Assembly: GCA_965247075.1 (NCBI GenBank)
Contig: CBDFGK010000003.1
Coordinates: 744,001 to 808,000 of the forward strand
DNA: 64,000 nt
Origin: CBDFGK01 sp965247075
GTDB taxonomy: Bacteria; Pseudomonadota; Gammaproteobacteria; Pseudomonadales; Halieaceae
Direction of reading: 5' to 3'
Shown here: positions 16,533-25,990 of the stretch, piece by piece
How the letters are laid out: every line of letters begins with the position of its first letter
Numbering within the stretch: the stretch's first letter is position 1
Translations under genes and position numbers: made by a program
Notes under the pieces: model-generated
Told to the model about the DNA's origin: nothing
The model's input: only the letters and a program-made list of their open reading frames with translations
Database searches by the model: none

Positions 16533-18791
16533 ATGCAGCGCCGTTTTGTAGTCTTCTACCTGGGCCTGGCTTGCCTGTCTGCGTTCTCTGCCGTACCCCG
16601 GCAGAAAGACGCTAGCGGCTGGATAGGCGCGCAGCAATGTCGCAGCTGCCACGCCGTTGAGTACGATGCCTGGCAGGGCTCGCATCACAGTCTCGCCATG
16701 CAAGAACCCACTGCACAGACCGTGTTGGGAGATTTTGACAACGCCCGCTTTTCTTATGCAGGCATTGAGACGCTGTTCTATAGGCGCGGCGCTGAGTACT
16801 GGGTAAAAACTGATGGCGCCGACGGCACGTTACAAGACTTCAAGGTGCAGTACGTATTCGGCTTTGATCCGCTGCAGCAATACCTGCTGGAACTACCACG
16901 GGGCCGGCTACAGGCGCTGTCCATCGCCTGGGATAGCCGAGCGCCGGCAGCGGGCGGTCAACGCTGGTTCCATCTCTATCCCAATGAGGAGATTCTCGCT
17001 GGTGACCCTTTACACTGGACGGGTCCGTACCATAACTGGAATGGCCGCTGCGCCGAATGTCACAGCACCAATCTGCACAAGAATTTCGATTTCCAGACCT
17101 CGCAATTCAACACCACCTGGACTGAACTAAATGTTGCCTGCGAGTCCTGCCATGGACCCGGCGCAAAGCATCGGCAACTGGCGCGCAGCCAAACCCTGGC
17201 CGGCAGCCCCAAGGCCGGTTTTCCGGTGACACTGAGTGTGCCTGGGCAATGGCGCTTCAGTGCAGATCAGAGCATTGCCAGGCGCAGCCCGGAGCTCAAC
17301 AAACCGCAACAGGTGGAAAGCTGCGGCCGTTGCCATGCCCGTCGCGGCAATCTCGGTGACTATCAGTATGGACGCGACCTGCCCGATACCCACCGGCTGT
17401 CACTACTGGATGATCAGCTCTACCATCTGGACGGTCAAATACAGGATGAGGTGTATGTGTATGGCTCCTTCGTGCAAAGCAAAATGTACCAGGCCGGCGT
17501 AGTCTGCAGTAACTGCCACGAACCCCATAGTCTGAAATTACGCGCACCCGGTAACGCGGTCTGCGCACAGTGCCACCGCCCTGATGTGTACAACAGCCAG
17601 GCACACCATCGCCACACAGTCGCCTCCAGCGGAGCCCAGTGTGTTAACTGCCATATGCCGGAAACTACCTACATGGAGGTCGACCCGCGCCGCGATCACA
17701 GCATGCGCGTGCCGCGACCGGACTTGAGTGTGGTGGCGGGCACACCCAATGCCTGCAATCAGTGCCACGCGGACAAAAATACCCAGTGGGCGCTGGATAC
17801 ACTGCGCGAGTGGGGAATAAACCACAGTGACACCGGCAGCCACCCGACCCGTTTGCTACAGGGTTCCAGGCGCGGTGACTCCCGCGCGGTGCCAGGCCTG
17901 CAGGAGCTTGCCCTGGATCCACAGGCAGCCGCCATCTGGAGAGCGACCGCAACTGTGGAGCTAGGGGCCTTTGCCAATCGCGAAGCCTATGAGACCGCAC
18001 TACAACTGCTACCAAGCGACGATTCTCTACTGCGACTGAGCGCGATACGCGCCCTGGAATTTCTGCCCAGACAACAACTGCTCAACATACTGCGGCCACA
18101 CTTTCAGGATTCCTCGACAGCAGTCAGGCTGGAGATCGCCCGCCTGTTGGCGAGCCTCCCATTGCAGCGAACTGACCCGGCCACCGCAGCGGCACTCAAG
18201 CCCCTCTTCGATGAATACCTGCAAGTCATGCGCAGCAATGCGGATATGCCGGAGGTACAGGTACAACTGGGTATTTACTTCACTGCCACCATGGACTTTA
18301 CCGCGGCCGATGCTGCCTACAGGCATGCGCTGCAGCTCAATCCACGGGCCATTGCCGCGCTGTTCAACCTGGCTGATTTGTACCGGCTGCTGGGACGCCG
18401 GGACGAGGCTCGCGAACTATTACTGCGGGCAATGTCCATAGCCCCGGACCAGAGTACGGCCGCACATGCACTGGGGCTGCTGGAGACCCGCGCCGGCAAC
18501 CGGGAACTCGCCCTTGAGTATCTCGCACGCGCCGCCGAGTTGGAACAGGCCGGCGCCCGACATCGCTACGTCTATGCCATAGCCCTGCACGATAGCGGCC
18601 AGGTCGCGGGCGCCATCGACCAATTAAAAGCCACCCTGCGAGTCGCACCACAAAACCGCGAAGTTCTGCTCGCCCTGGTGAGCTATTGCAGAGACAGCGG
18701 GCGCAGTGAGGAGGCCAGGCGTTACGCCGCCAGACTGGTAGCGCTGTCTCCCAATGACCCCAGCGCGCAGCGGCTTTACGACAGCTTGTGA
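16533..18791 (+). CDS. Octaheme cytochrome c with HEAT-like and TPR domains
   Basis: Exported protein of about 750 residues with an N-terminal hydrophobic segment (FVVFYLGLACLSAFS). Eight CxxCH heme sites follow: CRSCH, CAECH, CESCH, CGRCH, CSNCH, CAQCH, CVNCH and CNQCH. They fall in the first ~430 residues. After them comes a helical region with HEAT-like repeats (LLRLSAIRALEFLPRQQLLN) and then at least three TPR units (AIAALFNLADLYRLLGRRDE and related). The heme part resembles multiheme cytochromes of the NrfA/c554 type; the repeats suggest docking to a partner. It should act in the periplasm. The start is uncertain: AGGGGA at 16512 best fits TTG 16524, with ATG 16533 and GTG 16494 as alternatives. 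Confidence 0.85.
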   Translation: MQRRFVVFYLGLACLSAFSAVPRQKDASGWIGAQQCRSCHAVEYDAWQGSHHSLAMQEPTAQTVLGDFDNARFSYAGIETLFYRRGAEYWVKTDGADGTLQDFKVQYVFGFDPLQQYLLELPRGRLQALSIAWDSRAPAAGGQRWFHLYPNEEILAGDPLHWTGPYHNWNGRCAECHSTNLHKNFDFQTSQFNTTWTELNVACESCHGPGAKHRQLARSQTLAGSPKAGFPVTLSVPGQWRFSADQSIARRSPELNKPQQVESCGRCHARRGNLGDYQYGRDLPDTHRLSLLDDQLYHLDGQIQDEVYVYGSFVQSKMYQAGVVCSNCHEPHSLKLRAPGNAVCAQCHRPDVYNSQAHHRHTVASSGAQCVNCHMPETTYMEVDPRRDHSMRVPRPDLSVVAGTPNACNQCHADKNTQWALDTLREWGINHSDTGSHPTRLLQGSRRGDSRAVPGLQELALDPQAAAIWRATATVELGAFANREAYETALQLLPSDDSLLRLSAIRALEFLPRQQLLNILRPHFQDSSTAVRLEIARLLASLPLQRTDPATAAALKPLFDEYLQVMRSNADMPEVQVQLGIYFTATMDFTAADAAYRHALQLNPRAIAALFNLADLYRLLGRRDEARELLLRAMSIAPDQSTAAHALGLLETRAGNRELALEYLARAAELEQAGARHRYVYAIALHDSGQVAGAIDQLKATLRVAPQNREVLLALVSYCRDSGRSEEARRYAARLVALSPNDPSAQRLYDSL

Positions 18792-18842
18792 TACGCGTAT
18801 AAACTTAAAGCACAGGGCATAGACCCTATCTGGGGAAACCGG

Positions 18843-20048
18843 TTGAACAATAATAACGAGCAAATCATTGCCAATTCCACCGTCAGTGAAATACTGCAGC
18901 AAGATCGCTCTCTCTACTCTACCCAGTTCGCACTCGGTTTTCGTTCCCTGACATTTATTGACCAGATGGAAGAAGGTTTCCGGGGCTTCTACCTGGATAA
19001 CAATCCAGGCCAGCTCAAACGCGTTATCCCGGTAGCGTTTGTGTTGACGCTATTGTTCTTCTTCTCAGATTACCTGCGACTGCCGCCGGAAGCTTTCGCG
19101 CAATTTTATATCTATCGCGCCATACAAATAGCGGTACTGGCGCTACTGACAGTAATGATCTTTCGTGGCAGCACCCGCTATCTGGAATATACGGTAATGC
19201 TGGCGCTGGTCATTTACGGTATTAGCACGCCCGTCCTGCTCGGTATTATCAGGGCCACGGACGGCTATGCGCCGATTAGCGCGCAATTGATCGTGCTGGT
19301 GTTTTGTTACTTTCTGGCCGGCTTGCGTTTCTTCCAGGCGATGTTTGTCGGGCTTGTCATCAGCCTGGCCTATCCGGCCAGCCAACTGCTGTATACCGCG
19401 CCCCTGCCCAACCTGCCTTTCAATTGCTTTTTGATCCTCACCTTCAATGTGATGGGTTTGTGTGGCGCCTATTTTATTGAGTACACAGCCAGGGAAAACT
19501 ATCTCGGACGCCAGTTACTGGGTGAGTTGGCACTGTTTGACGGACTCACCGGCCTGCTCAACCGGCGAGCTTTCTCGCTGGACCTGGAAAATTTGTACCG
19601 CCAGGCCAAGCGCGACAAGGTTGAACTCGGTATCGCCATGGTGGATGTAGACCACTTCAAGCAGTTCAATGACTATTTCGGCCATGTGCGGGGAGACCAG
19701 TGCCTGCGCGAGATAGCCGACGCACTGCGCAATTCGGTCAAGCGCCCACTGGACAAGGCCGGACGCTATGGCGGTGAGGAGTTTATTCTGGTCTGGTACA
19801 ACTGCTCCGCCCAATCCGCCAAACAGTTGGGTGACGTCGCTCGAGCAGCGGTGGAGGAGATGGCCATACCGCACGGTCCGGATGCCTCCCAGCCTCTGAT
19901 GACCGTCAGTGTCGGCGTCGCCACCGCCAGTGCCGGGGATTTGACCGACAGTGGACAACTGGTTTGGGCGGCCGACCAGGCTCTGTATAAAGCCAAATCC
20001 AGTGGCCGCAATCGGGTAGTATTGGCTTCCCCGCTGCCGCAGCAATGA
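18843..20048 (+). CDS. Membrane diguanylate cyclase (GGDEF)
   Basis: A 401-aa protein with a cytoplasmic N-terminal stretch, about six transmembrane helices (residues ~60-215) and a C-terminal GGDEF domain. The active-site loop is GGEEF (310-314), a catalytically competent form. RPLD at 301-304 lies exactly five residues upstream and forms an RxxD inhibitory site, so product feedback is expected. The membrane part is a sensor of unknown ligand. The start is TTG 18843, preceded by GGGGAA. The stop overlaps the ATG of the DUF2891 gene (ATGA), so the two are co-translated. Confidence 0.9.
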   Translation: MNNNNEQIIANSTVSEILQQDRSLYSTQFALGFRSLTFIDQMEEGFRGFYLDNNPGQLKRVIPVAFVLTLLFFFSDYLRLPPEAFAQFYIYRAIQIAVLALLTVMIFRGSTRYLEYTVMLALVIYGISTPVLLGIIRATDGYAPISAQLIVLVFCYFLAGLRFFQAMFVGLVISLAYPASQLLYTAPLPNLPFNCFLILTFNVMGLCGAYFIEYTARENYLGRQLLGELALFDGLTGLLNRRAFSLDLENLYRQAKRDKVELGIAMVDVDHFKQFNDYFGHVRGDQCLREIADALRNSVKRPLDKAGRYGGEEFILVWYNCSAQSAKQLGDVARAAVEEMAIPHGPDASQPLMTVSVGVATASAGDLTDSGQLVWAADQALYKAKSSGRNRVVLASPLPQQ

Positions 20049-21127
20049 GCATGGGTCGGGGCTTAACATCGACCTTGATGCTGCTGGGGCTACTTTTGTC
20101 TCATCAAGCGCTGGCTCAAAATAACTATCATCGGCGTTTCGCCGAGCTGGCGCTGGAGTGTATACAGCGCGAGTACCCCAACAATATCCTGCATCACGTC
20201 GCCGCCGCGGGCCAGATGGCCGAACCCGCTCAGTTGCACCCCGCTTTTTATGGTTGCTACGACTGGCACTCCTCTGTCCACGCGCACTGGTTGCTGGTGC
20301 GGCTGCTACACCTGCAAGTACCTGGGCTGGATCGAAGTCGCATTATCGGCGCACTCGATCAGAACGTCACCGCAGGCAACATCAATGGAGAGGTCAATTA
20401 CTTCACAGCGCAGGGGCGGATGGGCTACGAGCGCCCCTATGGTCGCGCCTGGTTGCTGCAATTGACTGCCGAGTTGCGGGAGTGGGGCAGCCCCGAGGCA
20501 CAACGCTGGCTGGCCAAGCTGCTACCACTGGAGCAACTGATAATTGAGCAAACCATGGCCTGGCTGCCAAACCTGAACTACGCCATACGCAGTGGCACTC
20601 ATAACCAAACCGGTTTCGCCTTCGGCCTGATGCTGGATTTCGCGCGCAGCAGCGGCAACCAGGAACTGCAGCGCTTACTGGAACAAAAGATCCGCCGGTT
20701 TTACCTGGCCGATCAGCGCTGCCCCATAAATTATGAACCCTCCGGGGAGGACTTCCTGTCGCCCTGCCTGATGGAGGCTGACCTGGTCCGCCGAATACTG
20801 AGCGCTGAAGAATTCGCCGCCTGGCTACAGGCTTTTTTGCCGGACATTCCCGACAATGGCGGCGGTAACTGGCTGGCGGTAGGGGTGGTACTCGACGCCA
20901 CCGACGGCAAACTTGTGCATCTGGACGGCGTTAATATCTCCCGCGCCTGGGCCCTGCAGAATATTGCCACCAGCCTGCCCGAGGGGGATAAGCGCCGCGC
21001 TGCGCTGCTGGCTGCGGCCCAAATTCATCGGCAGGCGGGGCTGGCTTCGGTTACCGGCGACCATTACGCCGGCGGCCATTGGCTGGCCAGTTTCGCGATC
21101 TACTTAATGACGGAGCGGGGGCGTTAG
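20045..21127 (+). CDS. DUF2891 family secreted protein
   Basis: A 360-aa protein with a signal peptide (LTSTLMLLGLLLSHQALAQ; cleavage after ALA likely). The mature part has the DUF2891 pattern: PAFYGCYDWHSSVHAHW, NVTAGNINGEVNYF and GYERPYGRAWLLQL, and near the end GDHYAGGHWLASFA. The arrangement resembles an alpha/alpha toroid with conserved His, Asp and Trp in a central cleft, suggesting a polysaccharide- or lipid-related enzyme, but no activity is established to my knowledge. Translational coupling to the GGDEF gene suggests a shared surface or biofilm context. Confidence 0.8.
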   Translation: MSMGRGLTSTLMLLGLLLSHQALAQNNYHRRFAELALECIQREYPNNILHHVAAAGQMAEPAQLHPAFYGCYDWHSSVHAHWLLVRLLHLQVPGLDRSRIIGALDQNVTAGNINGEVNYFTAQGRMGYERPYGRAWLLQLTAELREWGSPEAQRWLAKLLPLEQLIIEQTMAWLPNLNYAIRSGTHNQTGFAFGLMLDFARSSGNQELQRLLEQKIRRFYLADQRCPINYEPSGEDFLSPCLMEADLVRRILSAEEFAAWLQAFLPDIPDNGGGNWLAVGVVLDATDGKLVHLDGVNISRAWALQNIATSLPEGDKRRAALLAAAQIHRQAGLASVTGDHYAGGHWLASFAIYLMTERGR

Positions 21128-21133
21128 CAAGAC

Positions 21134-23020
21134 TCACACCACCTCTGCCAAATCCCCTTTCTTTTCAAGCCACTGCTTGCGATCGGGGGCGCGCTTTTTG
21201 GCGAGCAGCATATCCAGCATTTCGTTCGTGTCATCACCTGAGTCCAGTACTAGGCGAACCAGGCGACGGGTATCCGGGTCCATGGTCGTTTCTCGCAACT
21301 GCAGTGGATTCATTTCACCCAGGCCCTTGAAGCGCTGTACATTGACTTTGCCGCGAATTTTCTCGGCTTCGATTCGATCCAGGACGCCTTGCTTTTCGGC
21401 TCCATCAAGCGCATAAAAAACTGCTTTGCCCACATCGATGCGATACAGCGGTGGCATCGCAACAAAGACATGACCCGCCTGTACCAGCGGCCGGAAATGG
21501 CGCACAAGGAGTGCGCAGATCAAGGTGGCAATGTGCAGGCCGTCGGAATCTGCGTCGGCGAGGATACACACCTTGTGATAGCGCAAGCCGGACAGGTCGT
21601 CACTGGCCGGATCTATACCCAGCGCTACTGAAATGTTGTGCACTTCCTGGGAAGCCAGTATTTCCTGGGAGTCGACTTCCCAGGTATTGAGAATTTTACC
21701 GCGCAGGGGCAATATGGCCTGAAACTCGCGATTGCGCGCCTGTTTGGCGGAGCCGCCGGCCGAGTCCCCTTCCACCAGAAACAGCTCACCACGGGCCGGG
21801 TCCGAACCGGAACAATCGGCCAACTTGCCAGGCAGGGCAGGGCCGCTGGTAATGCGCTTGCGTGGTACCTTTTTGGCGGTACGCATGCGGCTTTGGGCGT
21901 TGCTGATACAAAGCTCCGCCAGCCGCTCCGCCTCTTCCGTATGTTGGTTCAACCAGAGGCTAAACGCATCCTTGGCGACACCGGAAACAAAGGCCGCCGC
22001 CTCGCGGGAGGAAAGACGCTCCTTGGTCTGACCGGAGAACTGTGGATCTTCGAGCCGGGAAGACAATACATAGGCACAGCGATCCCAGATATCATCCGGT
22101 GTCAGTTTGACGCCACGCGGCAACAGGCTGCGAATTTCACAAAAGTCGCGCATGGCATCCAGCAAGCCGGTGCGCAAGCCATTGACATGGGTGCCCCCCT
22201 GCACGGTGGGAATCAGGTTCACGTAGCTCTCCGCCACCACCTCGCCACCCTCGGGTAACCACTGTACGGCCCACTCGGCGGCTTCATTGCTGCCGCTGAA
22301 GGTGCCGACGAAAGGCTCCTCGGGCAGCACCGGAAAATCTATGGTGGCATCCGCCAGGTAGTCTTTGAGGCCATCCTCGTAGTACCACTCCTCGGATTCG
22401 CCCCTGGCCTCGTTCTTGAACTTGACCCGCAGTTTGGGACACAGCACGGCCTTGGCGCGCAGCACGTGCCGGAGTCGCGGCACAGAGAAATTTACAGAAT
22501 CAAAATAGCCGGCATTGGGAGTGAATTTGACCGTGGTTCCGGTATTGCGTTTGCCGCAGCTATCGATAATCTCCAGGGCGCTGGTGGGTTCACCGTCGGC
22601 AAAGCTCATCTGATAAACCTTGGCGTTGCGGCGAATGGTCACATGCAACTCGCTGGACAGCGCATTTACCACCGACACTCCCACACCGTGCAAACCACCG
22701 CTAAGCCGGTAATGCTTGCTGGAGAATTTTCCACCTGCGTGCAGGGTGGTCAAGATCACCTCAACACCGGGTTTTTTCTGTTCCGGATGCATATCAACCG
22801 GCATGCCACGGCCATTGTCAGATACTGTGACCGAGCCGTTTTTATGCAGCACCACAGAAATTTCATCGGCGTGACCGGCCAGTGCTTCATCGACACTGTT
22901 ATCAATGACTTCCTGGGCCAGGTGATTCGGACGTGTTGTATCGGTGTACATTCCCGGGCGCTTGCGCACAGGCTCAAGACCGGTGAGGACTTCAATATCC
23001 TCGGCGGTATAATCACTCAT
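21134..23020 (-). CDS. parE: DNA topoisomerase IV subunit B
   Basis: A 628-aa ATPase subunit, normal length for proteobacterial ParE. The GHKL ATP site is evident: EVIDNSVDEALAGHADEISV, DNGRGMPVDMHPEQ and GGLHGVGVSVVNALS. The transducer follows, then the TOPRIM metal site with LVEGDSAGGSAKQARNREFQ and CILADADSDGLHIATL. It pairs with ParC (outside the window) to decatenate chromosomes. It sits 14 bp downstream of cpdA on the same strand, keeping part of the enterobacterial yqiB-cpdA-yqiA-parE order, with yqiA absent. It converges with DUF2891 6 bp away. Confidence 0.96.
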   Translation of the reverse strand: MSDYTAEDIEVLTGLEPVRKRPGMYTDTTRPNHLAQEVIDNSVDEALAGHADEISVVLHKNGSVTVSDNGRGMPVDMHPEQKKPGVEVILTTLHAGGKFSSKHYRLSGGLHGVGVSVVNALSSELHVTIRRNAKVYQMSFADGEPTSALEIIDSCGKRNTGTTVKFTPNAGYFDSVNFSVPRLRHVLRAKAVLCPKLRVKFKNEARGESEEWYYEDGLKDYLADATIDFPVLPEEPFVGTFSGSNEAAEWAVQWLPEGGEVVAESYVNLIPTVQGGTHVNGLRTGLLDAMRDFCEIRSLLPRGVKLTPDDIWDRCAYVLSSRLEDPQFSGQTKERLSSREAAAFVSGVAKDAFSLWLNQHTEEAERLAELCISNAQSRMRTAKKVPRKRITSGPALPGKLADCSGSDPARGELFLVEGDSAGGSAKQARNREFQAILPLRGKILNTWEVDSQEILASQEVHNISVALGIDPASDDLSGLRYHKVCILADADSDGLHIATLICALLVRHFRPLVQAGHVFVAMPPLYRIDVGKAVFYALDGAEKQGVLDRIEAEKIRGKVNVQRFKGLGEMNPLQLRETTMDPDTRRLVRLVLDSGDDTNEMLDMLLAKKRAPDRKQWLEKKGDLAEVV

Positions 23021-23034
23021 TATGTTTCGTTCTC

Positions 23035-23865
23035 TTAAAGATACCCTTCAGAATTCAAGTCGATCACGAATTCCACACCCTCTACCCGGGCTACCCCGGT
23101 TTCGATACGCCCATCGGGATATAGATCCAGCCAGCGATAGCCTGGGGCAATATTGTCCACTGCAAAATCATCACTGCCGGGCGCGAACTGGATGCAGGTT
23201 GACGGTGTGGACATAAACTTCACACCATTTCGTTCCCGATCCAGTTGCTGGTGCACGTGGCCCCACAGAATGCCACGCACGCAGCTGAAACCGTCAATTA
23301 ATTGCAGAAACGCATCCCTGTCTTCGACCATTTGCCGATCAATCCAGGCCGACCCCATGGCTATGGGCTGGTGGTGCAGGCAAACCAGGCTGTGTAAAGA
23401 CCGCTGTTGAGCATCCTCCAGGCTCTGTTGCAGAAACTGCAGTTCACCGGCACCGAGGCGACCTCCCACTTCACCCGGGATCTGTGAATTCAGCATTACC
23501 ACCTGCCAGCCATTGGCTTCGGCCAGGCGTGGCAGCTCACCACCGGAGCCGAGTATTTCGGCCATTGAGTCGGTGCGATCATGATTGCCAGGCAACCACA
23601 TAACGGGAGAATTCAACTGCCCGAAGTATTGCAGGGCCCGCCCATAGGCCGCTTTGCTACCGTGGTCAGAAATATCGCCGGTAGCCAGCACCAGGTCGGT
23701 CTGCGCCCTGTCTTTGCGCACCAGATCAATCACGTGCTGCAGGCTAAAATCAGTGTCCAGGCCAAGCAAGTCACCTCCCCTTTCCCGATTGAGGTGGGTG
23801 TCCGTTACCTGCACCAATCGCAAACAGTCGGCAGAACTCTCAATGTGGGTAACTGCCGTACTCAC
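23035..23865 (-). CDS. cpdA: 3',5'-cyclic-AMP phosphodiesterase
   Basis: A 276-aa metallophosphoesterase from GTG 23865, whose GTG overlaps the TGA of the DUF1249 gene (GTGA). Metal-binding motifs are in order: QVTDTHLN (D-x-H), ATGDISDHG (GDxxD), WLPGNHDRTDS (GNHD), CLHHQPIAMGS, and ILWGHVHQQLD (GHxH). These fit CpdA, which hydrolyses cAMP in the cytoplasm and lowers CRP activity. Reading the frame further upstream would add about 25 residues with no family match. Order and strand match the enterobacterial locus. Confidence 0.92.
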   Translation of the reverse strand: MSTAVTHIESSADCLRLVQVTDTHLNRERGGDLLGLDTDFSLQHVIDLVRKDRAQTDLVLATGDISDHGSKAAYGRALQYFGQLNSPVMWLPGNHDRTDSMAEILGSGGELPRLAEANGWQVVMLNSQIPGEVGGRLGAGELQFLQQSLEDAQQRSLHSLVCLHHQPIAMGSAWIDRQMVEDRDAFLQLIDGFSCVRGILWGHVHQQLDRERNGVKFMSTPSTCIQFAPGSDDFAVDNIAPGYRWLDLYPDGRIETGVARVEGVEFVIDLNSEGYL

Positions 23866-24377
23866 ACGGCGTCCAAATACGGTGTTAACGACGCCGACAA
23901 ATCCGTCGCATAGCCCTGCTTGAGGCAATGACTGAGCCACTCCGCGAGGAACAGGTTCTGTTGCGCCTTCTCATCGCGAGCATGCATGGCGGGGTTGGGA
24001 TACTCGTAACGCGCGGCGATGCGTCGGTGCGCCTGAAAGGACGATACTTCGACCATACGCGCATCGTGATAGGCGCGCAGGTCAAAATTCAGCGGCGTCA
24101 GCCAGGCACTGGATTGTCCGTGCCGGCACACTTTCATCAAGGTGGTGTAACGGCAACGCTGCACAATATCTATGCGCACACGTGCTCCGCCACTGAGCTG
24201 AAACTCGCGAGTATTGGCCGTTTCGTAATCAGGAAAGAGCTGTAGCAGGCGTGCGTAATTGCTCTCGCAAGTCGCATGCAAGCCAGCCAGGTCAATTGAA
24301 TACCTGCAGGATGTACGGCTCACGCCGGTTCCTCCTTCGCTTTTTCTCATACCCTGCCGGCTCATTAGCAACTGCAA
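23862..24377 (-). CDS. DUF1249 (YqiB-like) protein
   Basis: A small cytoplasmic protein, about 145-170 aa depending on start. The family signature is clear: LHATCESNYARLLQLFPDYE, CRYTTLMKVCRHGQSS, AYHDARMVEVSSFQAHRRIA, and HARDEKAQQNLFLAEWLSHC. Its function is unknown; the gene is almost always next to cpdA and parE. The first ~20 residues of the longest frame lack family similarity; the ATG at 24350 or a GTG just before the conserved region may be the real start. Divergent from tolC, leaving about 160 bp for both promoters. Confidence 0.85.
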   Translation of the reverse strand: MQLLMSRQGMRKSEGGTGVSRTSCRYSIDLAGLHATCESNYARLLQLFPDYETANTREFQLSGGARVRIDIVQRCRYTTLMKVCRHGQSSAWLTPLNFDLRAYHDARMVEVSSFQAHRRIAARYEYPNPAMHARDEKAQQNLFLAEWLSHCLKQGYATDLSASLTPYLDAV

Positions 24378-24541
24378 AAAGCCGGCAAGCGCTCCAGTTC
24401 AGATGAAGTTTAACATCTACCATTGCATAAGTTGTGGACATATTCCATGTTTTCACCCCACTCCAACTGCCTGTATAATTTGCGCCCGGATCGCTGCTAA
24501 ACTGCGCAACGCAGGCCAGCCAACCCAAGGGAATACCATTG

Positions 24542-25990
24542 ATGAAAATGCCACTGAGACTACTGTCAGCAGGATTGCTGTCCCTTTCCTGTGCGACTGC
24601 GAGCGGTGACACCTTGCGTGAAATCTATGAATTGGCACTGGCCAACGATGCGCAGTTGCAATCTCAGGCGGCCATATATCGCGCCGACCTGGAAACCGAA
24701 AACCTGGGCCGGGCCGCCCTGTTGCCGCAGGTTAACGCCAACTATGATTACACGGAAAGTGACACCGACACCGAGTCCGAATCTTTCGATGTCAGCGACG
24801 CCGGGCTGGGCCTGGTAAAGGTAGACACCTTTACCAATGTTGACGTGGACCGCGAGGGCTATCAGATTACCCTGAATCAGGCCATTTTTGATCTGCCCGC
24901 CTGGTTCACGTTCCAGGCGGGCAAGGATATTACCCGTCAGGCGGAAGCTACCTTCGCCGACGACCAGCAAGACTTGATCGTGCGGGTAGTCGAGACTTAT
25001 CTTGGCGTACTGCGGGCCCAGGATAACCTGGATGCTTCTCGGGCGCGCGAGCGTGCTTTCCTGCGTCAGTTGGAGCAGGCACAACAGCGCTTTGAAGTGG
25101 GCCTGATCGCCATCACCGATGTGCACGAGGCACAGGCGGCACACGATTCGTCCAGGGTTGATCGTATTACCGATGAGAATAATCTCAACGTGGCCCTGGA
25201 GCGCCTGTCGGTTCTGACCGGCAGATACCACGCCAATTTGTACCTGTTGCGCGAGGATTTTGATATCAAGTCTCCCACCCCCGCTGATCGCAGCGAATGG
25301 GTCGATTTTGCGCTCGACAATAATTTTCGTCTGGCTGCCGCCACGGCCGCCGAAGATGCCGCCAGGCAAACCGCCAAGGCCAACAAAATGGAACATTTGC
25401 CACGCGTTAGCGGCAGCATTTTCTATTCCGATTACGAGACCACGGGCACACGCACGGTAAAGCCTGAAACTGGCTTTGATGTCAGCCCAGACAATGACCG
25501 GGAGGAGGAAGTTTACCAAATCCGCGTGGATGTGCCGCTGTTTTCCGGCGGCGCCATCAGCGCCAACCGCCGTCGTGCCGCCCAGCAATATTTTGCCGCC
25601 AGGGAGAGCCGGGTAAACCTGATGCGCACTACCGTAACCGCTACCCGCTCCCTGCATATGACAGTGAACAGCGATGTCGCCCGGGTATCCGCCCGCAAGC
25701 AGAGCATTGTCTCTTCGCAGAGCGCACTGGATGCGACCACGGCTGGATACGAGGTGGGCACCCGCAACGTGGTGGATGTTTTAAATGCGCAGAATGTTTT
25801 GTTTGGCGCCAAACGGGACTATGCCAACGCCCGCTACGACTATGTCAGCAACATGCTGCGACTCAAGCAACAGGCCGGCTTGCTAAGCCCGGAAGATGTG
25901 CACCGCCTGGATGATGAAATGGTTGCGCCGGCAGTGGCAGTACCGGCGGCTGCTACTCATGCCGGCGCATCACCCTACCCGGGTCGATAG
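24542..25990 (+). CDS. tolC: TolC-family outer-membrane efflux channel
   Basis: A 482-aa protein with a signal peptide (LLSAGLLSLSCATASG). The two structural repeats of TolC are visible: each has a long helical stretch and a beta hairpin, with ELALANDAQLQSQAAIYRAD opening the first repeat and DNNFRLAAATAAEDAARQTA the second. QRFEVGLIAITDVHEAQAAH and AGYEVGTRNVVDVLNAQNVL are the paired family motifs. It forms the trimeric exit duct for type I secretion and RND pumps. ATG 24542 is preferred over TTG 24539. The 3' end overlaps the next gene by 32 bp. Confidence 0.93.
   Translation: MKMPLRLLSAGLLSLSCATASGDTLREIYELALANDAQLQSQAAIYRADLETENLGRAALLPQVNANYDYTESDTDTESESFDVSDAGLGLVKVDTFTNVDVDREGYQITLNQAIFDLPAWFTFQAGKDITRQAEATFADDQQDLIVRVVETYLGVLRAQDNLDASRARERAFLRQLEQAQQRFEVGLIAITDVHEAQAAHDSSRVDRITDENNLNVALERLSVLTGRYHANLYLLREDFDIKSPTPADRSEWVDFALDNNFRLAAATAAEDAARQTAKANKMEHLPRVSGSIFYSDYETTGTRTVKPETGFDVSPDNDREEEVYQIRVDVPLFSGGAISANRRRAAQQYFAARESRVNLMRTTVTATRSLHMTVNSDVARVSARKQSIVSSQSALDATTAGYEVGTRNVVDVLNAQNVLFGAKRDYANARYDYVSNMLRLKQQAGLLSPEDVHRLDDEMVAPAVAVPAAATHAGASPYPGR

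Noticed and set aside
21638..22258. Plus-strand open frame of 206 codons inside parE
   Set aside because: Antisense to conserved GHKL/TOPRIM coding sequence with no motifs of its own.
24566..25657. Long 363-codon minus-strand open frame opposite tolC
   Set aside because: It has no family-like motifs and lies wholly within tolC, whose repeats and signal peptide are clear. Long antisense frames are expected in GC-rich genes.
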